10,027 nt of DNA from contig JANXEP010000002.1 in assembly GCA_025057795.1 (NCBI GenBank), positions 1 to 10,027 of the forward strand, in the 5' to 3' direction. The position numbers were made by a program, and so were the translations under genes. This document shows positions 1-5,485 of the stretch, in pieces (position 1 is the first letter of the stretch; every line of letters starts with the position of its first letter). Below the pieces are notes generated by a model. That model was not told the DNA's origin, ran no database searches, and saw nothing but the letters and a program-made list of their open reading frames with translations. Source of the stretch: Candidatus Bathyarchaeota archaeon. GTDB lineage: Archaea; Thermoproteota; Bathyarchaeia; Bathyarchaeales; UBA233.

Positions 1-6
1 TCGTGA

Positions 7-111
7 AGAAAGTTCCAAGGGGCAAAAATTACGATTGTCGAGATATGCAAGAAGTTGGCTAAGAAATACAGGGTTAAGCTTGTTGCACCCTTACAACAGG
101 GATTTTCGTAA
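7..111 (+). other. Short unexplained reading-frame fragment at the window edge
   Basis: A 34-codon stop-free run follows a TGA at 4-6 and ends at a TAA (109-111). Its conceptual product (ITIVEICKKLAKKYRVKLV in the middle) has a protein-like pattern of charged and aliphatic residues, so it could be the worn 3' end of a gene lying mostly to the left of the window. The upstream in-frame TGA and the lack of a start argue against an intact gene. I recognise no family, and chance is a fair alternative. Confidence 0.15.
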
Positions 112-174
112 TGATAGCGGCCAACGCGGCTGGATTGTAGATGGGATTTGCTGTTTATTGGATAGAGTAGTTTT

Positions 175-227
175 ATGTTAGGGTAAAGTGGGTGTCTAGC
201 ATTACCCTGAAGCCCTGTTCCTAACAT
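175..227. repeat. Inverted repeat overlapping pseudo-repeat 2
   Basis: ATGTTAGG (175-182) is exactly complementary to CCTAACAT (220-227), giving an 8-bp stem with a 37-nt loop. An alternative, mutually exclusive 7-bp stem pairs 180-186 with 202-208. On the minus strand the 5' arm lies inside pseudo-repeat 2, so the fold could shape or stabilise the 3' end of the crRNA-like RNA, or compete with Cas6 recognition. No T-tract follows on the minus strand, so a plain intrinsic terminator is not indicated. Confidence 0.4.
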
Positions 228-236
228 GCTCGCAAC
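205..236 (-). repeat. Degenerate CRISPR repeat (pseudo-repeat 2)
   Basis: Compared with the 30-nt array repeat, the minus strand here keeps GTTGCGAG (236-229) and AGGGCTT (216-210) exactly. They are separated by 12 nt instead of 10, so the element is 32 nt long. The middle and the last five bases (CAGGG instead of GAAAC) have diverged. Two exact blocks of 8 and 7 nt in the right order and almost the right spacing are very unlikely by chance in a few hundred bases. The retained parts are those needed for Cas6 recognition and cutting; the lost end would be removed by the cut. Confidence 0.7.
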
Positions 237-275
237 AACAAAAGATTTCAGTTTCAAACTTTTAGCTGTTTCAAG
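213..275 (-). ncRNA. Candidate solitary crRNA-like RNA (CreA/CreR-like guide)
   Basis: Read on the minus strand, 275-268 is CTTGAAAC, identical to the last 8 nt of the array repeat at 9817 onward (the crRNA 5' handle). A 31-nt spacer-like segment follows (267-237). Then comes 236-229, GTTGCGAG, identical to the first 8 nt of the repeat, and AGGGCTT (216-210), which is the repeat's sequence around the expected Cas6 cut. Cutting before CTT would give a 63-nt RNA, against about 67 nt for a crRNA from the array. The order handle, spacer, repeat 5' part and cleavage site is that of one mature crRNA unit. Family knowledge: single degenerate repeat-spacer units of this kind act with Cascade as CreA antitoxins or as repressors of cas promoters in several type I systems. 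Inferred here: function, processing and expression. The alternative is an eroded array remnant. Confidence 0.6.
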
Positions 276-297
276 TAGGAAAATTTTGTAGAGCGGA
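268..297 (-). repeat. Degenerate CRISPR repeat (pseudo-repeat 1), handle only
   Basis: On the minus strand only the last 8 nt (CTTGAAAC, 275-268) match the array repeat; the preceding 22 nt agree only sporadically. This octamer is the crRNA 5' handle recognised by the Cas5/Cas8 end of Cascade. A second near copy, TTTGAAAC, lies 10 nt further on (258-251) inside the spacer-like segment and is an alternative handle, though it would leave only a 14-nt spacer. How a 5' end would form at 275 is unclear, because the Cas6-binding half is not conserved. Confidence 0.5.
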
Positions 298-318
298 TGC
301 AGAAACCTTTCAACGGAA

Positions 319-352
319 TTTTAGCTTTTTACAGTTGTTCTTTAGCTTTTAC
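319..352 (-). promoter_or_regulatory. Tandem seed-like sites for the crRNA-like spacer
   Basis: The minus strand carries GTAAAAAGCTAAAA (332-319) and GTAAAAGCTAAAG (352-340), a near-direct repeat. The first 8 nt of the spacer-like segment of the crRNA-like element (AGCTAAAA, 267-260) match the 326-319 site exactly, and its first 7 nt match the 347-341 site. Both sites are preceded by AAA, which would occupy the PAM position. A partial seed match next to the guide gene is the arrangement seen for CreA, which represses its partner promoter. A simple AT-rich repeat is the alternative. Confidence 0.3.
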
Positions 353-372
353 TATGGCAGTATTTTAGTATG

Positions 373-390
373 CTTTAAAATTTTTAAAAT
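373..390 (-). promoter_or_regulatory. Possible minus-strand TATA region upstream of the crRNA-like element
   Basis: An AT-only stretch reads on the minus strand as ATTTTAAAAATTTTAAAG. If the TTTTAAAG end acts as a TATA box, transcription would begin near position 350, directly at the seed-like sites and about 75 nt before the handle of the crRNA-like RNA. I see no start codon with a ribosome binding site in that 75-nt stretch. The region could equally be the 3' flank of the gene ending at 407. Confidence 0.25.
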
Positions 391-406
391 ATTGTTTTCG
401 CTGAAG

Positions 407-757
407 CTATATGGGTTCTTCCCAGTCTGTTTGACACCCGTTTTCTGGTATCAAAATTATTGTTGTTTCATCTGGTAGCGGTGCCGTGGGGTTTTCTCTT
501 ATATTTATGGGTTTAGACTTTACGTTGGCGTGGATTGCCACTTGTTTGTAAAATCTCTTTTCAATTGGGTGATAGACCATCTGAAGCAAGCTTTTGTATC
601 TCCCGATTGGAAATACATTGGCCCTCTTTTTTATTTCCTCATCTACAGCCTTGAGGGCGTCTATTATGGAGGCTTCATCTTTCAGGGTTAGTTGAAAAGC
701 TTGAGGGAAGAACTTGTTTATTTCCCGTTGACGGATAATCACAGCAACTCTTTTCAT
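407..757 (-). CDS. Small beta-grasp-like protein (MoaD/ThiS-like fold, no terminal GG)
   Basis: About 116 residues from the ATG at 757; a TTG directly before it (760) is the alternative start. The N-terminus gives a beta strand (RVAVIIRQ). It is followed by a LTLKDEASIIDALKAVDEEI segment typical of the strand-helix unit of MoaD/ThiS-type beta-grasp proteins. Near the end, PLPDETTIILIPENG resembles the late strand of that fold (the PLKDGDEVAIIPP pattern). The chain ends EEPI rather than Gly-Gly, so it should not act as a sulfur carrier by C-terminal thiocarboxylation. It is longer than MoaD or ThiS (usually 65-90 residues), with an insert in the middle. No Shine-Dalgarno is visible, which fits a leaderless transcript. 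It diverges from the zinc-ribbon gene and is not part of the cas operon. The fold is my inference from pattern; the function is unknown. Confidence 0.7.
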   Translation of the reverse strand: MKRVAVIIRQREINKFFPQAFQLTLKDEASIIDALKAVDEEIKKRANVFPIGRYKSLLQMVYHPIEKRFYKQVAIHANVKSKPINIRENPTAPLPDETTIILIPENGCQTDWEEPI

Positions 758-827
758 CAATGTTTATATGTGGATAAATTAACTTAACCGTTTTGCGTTT
801 TGCACAACAAATGCTATGCTTGAAGAA

Positions 828-842
828 TAAATTATTTAAATT
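828..842 (+). promoter_or_regulatory. TATA-like promoter of the zinc-ribbon gene
   Basis: The stretch TAAATTATTTAAATT lies 17 to 31 nt before the ATG at 859. A TATA box there would place the transcript start at about 859-866, giving a leaderless or nearly leaderless mRNA, in line with the poor Shine-Dalgarno. The same AT-rich gap (761-858) must also hold the promoter of the divergent gene ending at 407, for which I cannot pick a convincing box. Confidence 0.4.
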
Positions 843-858
843 CTGGTTATTATAGGTA

Positions 859-1008
859 ATGCCGATGAGACAGATGAGCGGGACAAAAGAGGATAAGGCT
901 AAGTGCGAGCATAAATGGAAGGCTGAAGGGCTAACAGAAGACAAGTCCCACGTCAAGCTTGTTTGCGAAAAATGCGGAGCAAAAAAGGAGATAGAACTTT
1001 TCCCATAA
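859..1008 (+). CDS. Small zinc-ribbon protein, 49 residues
   Basis: The ORF begins at ATG 859 (alternatives: ATG 865 and 874) and ends at TAA 1006-1008. The product has a C-x-H pair at residues 16-18 (CEH) and a C-x2-C-G knuckle at 36-40 (CEKCG). They flank a short basic and beta-prone stretch (HVKLVC), and a charged tail KKEIELFP follows. This is the layout of the many tiny archaeal zinc-ribbon proteins; the four ligands Cys, His, Cys, Cys would hold one zinc. No enzymatic residues are seen. Such proteins may bind nucleic acid or a protein partner, but the role here is unknown. It sits 144 nt before cas6 on the same strand, with its own likely promoter and an inverted repeat after it. I therefore treat it as a separate gene rather than the first operon member, though a regulatory link to the cas genes is possible. 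Confidence 0.65.
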   Translation: MPMRQMSGTKEDKAKCEHKWKAEGLTEDKSHVKLVCEKCGAKKEIELFP

Positions 1009-1017
1009 AGGCAAAGC

Positions 1018-1068
1018 AGTTTGTTCCCCACGCTTCTGCTGTTAGTCGCTGTATAACGGAAACAAACT
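1018..1068. repeat. Inverted repeat between the zinc-ribbon gene and the cas promoter
   Basis: AGTTTGTT (1018-1025) is exactly complementary to AACAAACT (1061-1068), separated by 35 nt; two further G-C pairs follow inward after one mismatch. It starts 10 nt after the zinc-ribbon stop codon and ends about 23 nt before the probable cas TATA box. It could be a 3'-end hairpin of the upstream gene or an operator for the cas operon. There is no T-tract directly after it. Confidence 0.35.
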
Positions 1069-1090
1069 TCCTTTTCAGGGTATTCGATTC

Positions 1091-1102
1091 GTATATTTTT
1101 TA
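1091..1102 (+). promoter_or_regulatory. Probable TATA box of the cas operon
   Basis: GTATATTTTTTA is the best TATA-like element before cas6. Transcription from it would begin near 1120-1125 and give a leader of about 30 nt that contains the strong ribosome binding site of cas6. No other clear promoter lies between it and cas2, and the following genes overlap or abut, so a single operon from here is the simplest reading. Confidence 0.5.
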
Positions 1103-1138
1103 AGATTTTATGCGAAAAAAGGATTTAGACATTGTTTC

Positions 1139-1145
1139 AGGAGGT
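1139..1145 (+). promoter_or_regulatory. Shine-Dalgarno that decides the cas6 start
   Basis: AGGAGGT lies exactly 7 nt before the GTG at 1153. This near-perfect anti-16S match favours GTG 1153 over the TTG at 1132, which would put the site inside the coding region. Confidence 0.8.
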
Positions 1146-1152
1146 TTTGGCT

Positions 1153-1887
1153 GTGAGATTGCGATTAACTCTTAAATGCCCAGAACAAGGGTGGGTTGAT
1201 TTGCCTACAGACTATAACTACTTAATTCAAGCTGCTATTTACCGTAATATTTCGCGGGCATTAGCCAACTTTTTGCATGAAAAAGGTTTTCTTTTAGGCA
1301 AGAGGCGATTTAAAATGTTTACTTTTTCAAGACTTGAAGGCCGTTGCAAATTAGATAGGGACAACAAACGGTTCATTTTTGAAGGTGACCTAACCTTGCA
1401 TATCTCTTCTCCAATTGAAAGATTTGTTCAGGATCTGGCCACCACTATTGTAAAAAGGGGTTTTATCATTTTGGGCGAAAAAAGACTTAAAGTGGCTGAT
1501 TTGGCTTTTCCTGCAAAGCCAACTTTTAAAAATTGTGGATTAAGAATCCGTATGCTCTCACCTTTGACCGTGTATAGCACGCTCATGACTTCTGACGGCA
1601 AGAAGAAGACGTATTATTTTTCACCTTATGAGAAGGAGTTTTCAGCCCTTGTCGATTTTAACGTAAAAAAGAAGCATTTCTTGCTCTCAGGCAAAAATAT
1701 AAAATCAAACATTAAGATTAAACCATTAGGGGTTAAAGAGGTGGTCACGTTGTATAAGGGAACCGTGATAAAGGGATGGATGGGCCATTTTCTTTTAAGC
1801 GGTCCAAAATCGCTAATTATGACTGCATATGAGGTGGGCTTAGGAGCCAAAAACTCGCAAGGGTTCGGAATGTTTGAGGTGGTTTAA
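1153..1887 (+). CDS. cas6: CRISPR endoribonuclease Cas6
   Basis: Cas6 cuts the array transcript inside each repeat and leaves an 8-nt 5' handle, here expected to be CTTGAAAC. The GTG start gives 244 residues, normal for the family, and an N-terminus (VRLRLTLK) that begins directly with the first beta strand of the RAMP fold. The early segment has YNYLIQAAIYRNIS, then FLHEKGF. Tyr30, His42 and Lys50 or Lys54 sit where Pyrococcus Cas6 has its Tyr-His-Lys catalytic set. The C-terminus carries the glycine-rich loop GLGAKNSQGFG that closes the second RAMP domain. The gene is first in the operon and its TAA shares a base with the cas8b ATG (TAATG). It looks more AT-rich than the genes that follow. 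It would also be the enzyme expected to process the crRNA-like element at 213-275. Confidence 0.95.
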   Translation: MRLRLTLKCPEQGWVDLPTDYNYLIQAAIYRNISRALANFLHEKGFLLGKRRFKMFTFSRLEGRCKLDRDNKRFIFEGDLTLHISSPIERFVQDLATTIVKRGFIILGEKRLKVADLAFPAKPTFKNCGLRIRMLSPLTVYSTLMTSDGKKKTYYFSPYEKEFSALVDFNVKKKHFLLSGKNIKSNIKIKPLGVKEVVTLYKGTVIKGWMGHFLLSGPKSLIMTAYEVGLGAKNSQGFGMFEVV

Positions 1888-3755
1888 TGTTTGGGGCTTT
1901 AAAGGAGATCGGCGAAGCCGTTCTCTCCGCCGGCAAAAACGAGTTTAAAATTGAAAAAATAAAAATCAAAGGTAGAGGCGGAGAAGCGTTTCTTGCAAAG
2001 GTGATCTTCAACCTAGACGACGGTAAACTAGAATGCGACTATAGCTTTAAATGCACCCAGAAAACGGCGGAGGAATATCTCTGGATCGGCAATGCAAGGG
2101 GTCAAAAACCGCAACTGGTGCTTACAACAGATAGCCCTGATTATTTACTTGATTCAAGCAAGCCTAAAAAATGGGCGATTGGGCAGATAATCCGTACTTT
2201 TGACGGAAAACTCGGCGACACGGATGTTATGAACCTTTTAGCACTCCTCAAGGAGGTAGAGCTGAAGTTCTTCTCTAAAAGGAAAAGTTATGTTGAGGAT
2301 TTGGAAAAATTGCTTGGCAGGGAAAAGGAACAGGTTGCTCTCTACACCGCTTCTGTGAAAAAGGATGGATTGATTATAGACTTGGCAAAGGAGCCTGGCT
2401 ATAAGAAACTCCTGCATTATGTGGCTTATGTAAGTGAGAGTGATGAATATCCGGTGGTGCGTGGGGTCTGCCACATTTGTGGTATGGAGAAAGACGTTTT
2501 AACAAATCCATCTTATCGAGAAGGCACGATTCTATGTATCTATAACCTTGACAAAGCGGGATTCATGCCCGAGTTAAGCAGAAGCCCATGGGCGACGATG
2601 AAAGCACACGCCGTATGTGTAGACTGCAAAAGAAAATTGCTCCTCGGCTTAGGTTTTGTTGAGCAAAAATTAACTTTCACCATGGGAGCATCCACAAAGC
2701 AAGCTGGAAGAGTGAATGTGTTCCTTATACCCAAAGTCCTAGGAACTAGATTGATGCCTGAAACACTCGATGGTGTTGCTTTAGAAGGGAATAAAGCGTT
2801 CGGGGCAGTTAACACCTACAAAAACTTGGAAGAAGTCGAGAAGATCGTGGAGGATATGATGGAGTTAGATAAAACGCACGGAGTCTCCTCGACGTATTTT
2901 TTGAATATATTGTTCGGTTATGGAGAGTCGTCTCACTTCCATTTTCAACATCTTATTCAAGATGTGCCAGTGATGAGGCTTTTAGATTTATCGCGTATCA
3001 TGACTAGAATTTCAAATGAAGTTGCCAGCATCTTCATGGAAAAAGGTGATAATTGGTCCATAGGTTTTGAGGAAATTTTTTCGATATTTCCCCTCAGCGT
3101 TCGAAAAGGCAAAGTGATGAATTGGAAACCTTTAGTAGAGTTGTTTGAGGCGCTACTCAGCGGTACGACTTACCCAAAGGACAACATAATTTCCAACGCT
3201 GTTCTTCTTGCAAAGATTTACAAACACGGGACATATAAGGGATACAACATTAAACAGCCACCTAAAAAGACTGAAGAAGCGCAACTTTGCGTAGGACTTT
3301 TAAAGTATAACATGCTGTTAAAATTACTGAGAGAGGTAGGGGCTATCGAAATGGAGCGGGAGAGTGCAACGGTTACTTTTGAAATTCCAGACAAAGACAT
3401 TGAAGATTTCTTCTCAAAAATGAATTACGTGGAATGGCAGAAGGCGCTATTCTTGCTTGGTGTGCTTGTAGGAAAAATAGGAATAGAGCAGTATAAGAGA
3501 GGTGACAGCAAGAAGGCTGTGTTGAATAAAATAAACTTTGAGGGCATGTCTGCTGAGAGAATTAAACTTCTAGCTAACCAGGTCCTTGAAGGACTGAGAA
3601 ACTATAGGATGTTAGATGACCGCAACGAAGCAGTATACGCATGTATGAAAGCAATATTGGACAGAAACCTAGAATTGCTTAAAAACCCGATAGACAACGT
3701 ATTTTATATCCTTTCCGGGTACGCTTATGCCACTCTTCAAGCTATAAGGAGGTGA
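1887..3755 (+). CDS. cas8b: Type I-B Cascade large subunit Cas8b (Csh1)
   Basis: The large subunit of the I-B effector recognises the PAM and helps recruit Cas3. At 622 residues it has the usual Csh1 length. A zinc-binding module is formed by CHIC (Cys195, Cys198) and CVDC (Cys244, Cys247), separated by 45 residues, as is typical of Csh1. The C-terminal part is helical and contains LLGVLVGKIG and VLNKINFEGM, a segment characteristic of this family and equivalent to the small subunit. The ATG overlaps the cas6 stop by one base and is preceded by GAGGTG (1876-1881). The last codons overlap the ribosome binding site of cas7. Identification rests on the zinc module, length, C-terminal pattern and position between cas6 and cas7; the N-terminal half is poorly conserved in the family. 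Confidence 0.92.
   Translation: MFGALKEIGEAVLSAGKNEFKIEKIKIKGRGGEAFLAKVIFNLDDGKLECDYSFKCTQKTAEEYLWIGNARGQKPQLVLTTDSPDYLLDSSKPKKWAIGQIIRTFDGKLGDTDVMNLLALLKEVELKFFSKRKSYVEDLEKLLGREKEQVALYTASVKKDGLIIDLAKEPGYKKLLHYVAYVSESDEYPVVRGVCHICGMEKDVLTNPSYREGTILCIYNLDKAGFMPELSRSPWATMKAHAVCVDCKRKLLLGLGFVEQKLTFTMGASTKQAGRVNVFLIPKVLGTRLMPETLDGVALEGNKAFGAVNTYKNLEEVEKIVEDMMELDKTHGVSSTYFLNILFGYGESSHFHFQHLIQDVPVMRLLDLSRIMTRISNEVASIFMEKGDNWSIGFEEIFSIFPLSVRKGKVMNWKPLVELFEALLSGTTYPKDNIISNAVLLAKIYKHGTYKGYNIKQPPKKTEEAQLCVGLLKYNMLLKLLREVGAIEMERESATVTFEIPDKDIEDFFSKMNYVEWQKALFLLGVLVGKIGIEQYKRGDSKKAVLNKINFEGMSAERIKLLANQVLEGLRNYRMLDDRNEAVYACMKAILDRNLELLKNPIDNVFYILSGYAYATLQAIRR
3351..3755 (+). CDS. cas11b: Probable internal start for small subunit Cas11b within cas8b
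   Basis: An in-frame ATG at codon 489 of cas8b is preceded by a purine-rich stretch (GAGGTAGGGG, 3333-3342) whose end lies 8 nt upstream. Starting there would give a 134-residue, mainly helical protein identical to the Cas8b C-terminus. In several I-B, I-C and I-D systems the small subunit Cas11 is made exactly this way, by independent internal translation of the large-subunit gene, and several copies line the Cascade belly. No separate cas11 gene is present here, which fits. The purine tract is not a perfect Shine-Dalgarno, and ATG 3312 is a weaker alternative without one. Confidence 0.5.
   Translation: MERESATVTFEIPDKDIEDFFSKMNYVEWQKALFLLGVLVGKIGIEQYKRGDSKKAVLNKINFEGMSAERIKLLANQVLEGLRNYRMLDDRNEAVYACMKAILDRNLELLKNPIDNVFYILSGYAYATLQAIRR
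3747..3755 (+). promoter_or_regulatory. Strong Shine-Dalgarno of cas7 inside the end of cas8b
   Basis: AGGAGGTGA is complementary to the 16S 3' end over nine bases and contains the cas8b stop codon. It is 8 nt before ATG 3764. A strong site suits the high copy number of Cas7 in the complex. Confidence 0.8.
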
Positions 3756-3763
3756 AAGCCGGA

Positions 3764-4726
3764 ATGGAGAAGGAACTTTCAAACAGCGAGATCTTGCTAA
3801 TATATGAGGCGAAAATGTGTAATCCAAACGGTGATCCGGACGCTGAAAACAGGCCGAGGATTGACCCCAAAACAAACATAAATCTCGTTTCAGACGTTAG
3901 GCTCAAAAGGTTTTTCAGAGACTATCTTGTCGAGAAGTTCGGCGAAGACTATGTTTATGTAACGAAAATTTCCGGGGAAAGTGTCAGAGCTGATACTAGA
4001 GTTGAGAGGCTTCTAGGAACTCTTGACGAAAGCAGGGTACATGAAGTATTAAGAAAATGCTTGGATGCCAGACTTTTCGGGGCAACGATCCCTATTGGCA
4101 AGGGCGAAGCAGAAAGGGGCGCATCAAAATCGTTTATAGGACCGGTGCAGTTCACGTGGGGTTTTTCGCTTCACAAAGTTGAACTTATGGATTCCTCCGC
4201 GATAACATCCATCTTTTCAGGTAGAGAAGCCGCTGAGAAATACGGTACGATGGGCAGGGATTGGCGTGTCTATTACTCCCTAATAGGGTTTTATGGAGTC
4301 GTAAGCGGCAGAAGGGCTAAAGGGACTGGAATGACTGAAGATGATTTGAAAGTTTTGGACAACCTTCTTTGGAGAGCCCTTCAAGTACAACCGACAACTA
4401 GAAGTAAAATAGGTGAGAGGCCTCATCTTTACTTGCGGATTGAGTATAAAGACGCTGAAACGGTTCTCGGTGACCTACGGAGGTTTGTTAAAGTTACGCC
4501 GAAAACGGAAACCGTCAGAAACTTAGAGGATCTCGACTTAAACTTTAACGGTTTAGCCAATCATATAAAACGGAACCTTAACCTCATATCAAAAGTTTAC
4601 GTCATAACAAGTGAGGAATTAACCCCTATAAAAGATATCATTAGGGGGTGCTGTGCCGAAAAGTTTCAAGCTCTTCCTCACGAGTTAACTGATACGCAGT
4701 TGGAAGCTATCGTTAAAAAAGCGTGA
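3764..4726 (+). CDS. cas7: Type I-B Cascade backbone Cas7 (Csh2)
   Basis: Cas7 polymerises along the crRNA spacer to form the Cascade backbone. The protein has 320 residues from ATG 3764, chosen because AGGAGGTGA (3747-3755) lies 8 nt upstream. The GTG at 3752 inside that site would add four residues (VKAG) and is less likely. Family marks are the N-terminal SEILLIYEAKMCNPNGDPDAENRPR (the NPNGDP..ENRPR motif of Csh2/Cst2-type Cas7), followed by SDVRLKRFFRDYL. Further on are VRADTRVERLLG, FGATIPIGKG, and the SFIGPVQFTWGFSLH strand. The gene follows cas8b by 8 nt and precedes cas5 by 6 nt. No interruption is visible. Confidence 0.95.
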   Translation: MEKELSNSEILLIYEAKMCNPNGDPDAENRPRIDPKTNINLVSDVRLKRFFRDYLVEKFGEDYVYVTKISGESVRADTRVERLLGTLDESRVHEVLRKCLDARLFGATIPIGKGEAERGASKSFIGPVQFTWGFSLHKVELMDSSAITSIFSGREAAEKYGTMGRDWRVYYSLIGFYGVVSGRRAKGTGMTEDDLKVLDNLLWRALQVQPTTRSKIGERPHLYLRIEYKDAETVLGDLRRFVKVTPKTETVRNLEDLDLNFNGLANHIKRNLNLISKVYVITSEELTPIKDIIRGCCAEKFQALPHELTDTQLEAIVKKA

Positions 4727-4732
4727 AGAGGA

Positions 4733-5485
4733 TTGAGCATCAAGCTGATTGTTTTTGATGTAAAATGTTTTTTCGCACATTTTAGAAAGCATTTTTCAAC
4801 AACAAGCTCCCTTAGCTACTCCTTTCCACCTCGAACAACGATAGCGGGTATGATGGCTGCGATACTCGGCTATGATAGAAACGCCTACTACCCTGTTTTC
4901 TCATCAGAAAAATGCAGGGTAGCACTACAAGTTAAGACTCCGGTAAGACGCATTACGAACACAGTGAATTATCTGATGACGGACAAGCCCGTCACCTTGA
5001 GCAAGTTGAGGGGAATTGGAGGCCAAGCGCAGGTGCACATGGAGATGCTTGTTTCAGACAGCCGTGAAATGCGTCAACTGTCATATAGGATATTTTTCAA
5101 CCATGAGGACGACGATTTGTTGAAGAAAGTTTTGGAACGAATAAAGTGCCGAAGGTTTGTGTATCCACCTTCGCTTGGCACCGCTAACAACATAGCGGAG
5201 CTGGAATATGTTGACTTCGTGAACGCTGAAGTTTATCGACCAAACGTGGAGGTTGAAGCTTTCACAGTTATACCTGTATCTGTTATCAAAAGAATTCTCC
5301 CCCAATACGACCGAAGAATACTTGTGGAGGAGCTTGTGCCAGCAGAGTTCGCTGAAGACAGAGAGCTGAGAAGGGAAGAAAACTACGTTTACGAATGGGA
5401 AGGTAAACCGTTAAAAGTTGTTGTTGACGGCGAAGTCTTTAGCTGCGTGTTGAATGGCGAGAAAGTTGCCGGCGTTTTCATGTGA
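4733..5485 (+). CDS. cas5: Type I-B Cascade subunit Cas5 (Cas5h)
   Basis: Cas5 caps the 5' handle end of the crRNA in Cascade. The protein has 250 residues. The N-terminus IKLIVFDVKCFFAHFRKHF is the first RAMP strand and following loop of Cas5h proteins. The SLSYSFPPRTTIAGMMAAILGYDR segment is the family hallmark, with the conserved FPPRTT and a Gly-rich turn. The TTG at 4733 is the only reasonable start: an in-frame stop (the cas7 TGA) lies 9 nt upstream, and the next usable codon would remove the first strand. Its ribosome site is weak (GTGA 4723-4726 and GAGG right before it), so translation is probably coupled to cas7. The 3' end overlaps cas3 by 32 nt. Confidence 0.93.
   Translation: MSIKLIVFDVKCFFAHFRKHFSTTSSLSYSFPPRTTIAGMMAAILGYDRNAYYPVFSSEKCRVALQVKTPVRRITNTVNYLMTDKPVTLSKLRGIGGQAQVHMEMLVSDSREMRQLSYRIFFNHEDDDLLKKVLERIKCRRFVYPPSLGTANNIAELEYVDFVNAEVYRPNVEVEAFTVIPVSVIKRILPQYDRRILVEELVPAEFAEDRELRREENYVYEWEGKPLKVVVDGEVFSCVLNGEKVAGVFM

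Noticed and set aside
790..858. GTTTTGCG, GCTTGAA and TTATAGGTA resembling pieces of the CRISPR repeat on either strand
   Set aside because: Pieces are on different strands or at wrong spacing; a 9-nt match somewhere in 10 kb is expected by chance.
675..1031. A 118-codon minus-strand ORF across the divergent promoter region
   Set aside because: It overlaps the zinc-ribbon gene and the beta-grasp gene, its product is Ser/Cys/Leu-rich with no family pattern, and it spans the AT-rich promoter gap; it is a shadow frame.
1041..1063. Repeat-like stretch with GTT, TATAACGG and AAAC before the cas promoter
   Set aside because: The matches to the array repeat are short, the element is 7 nt too short, and there is no partner repeat at spacer distance.
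1110..1175. A 21-codon ORF (ATG 1110) overlapping the cas6 start, possible leader peptide
   Set aside because: No ribosome binding site, its ATG is at or upstream of the likely transcript start, and its product shows no attenuation-type codon run.
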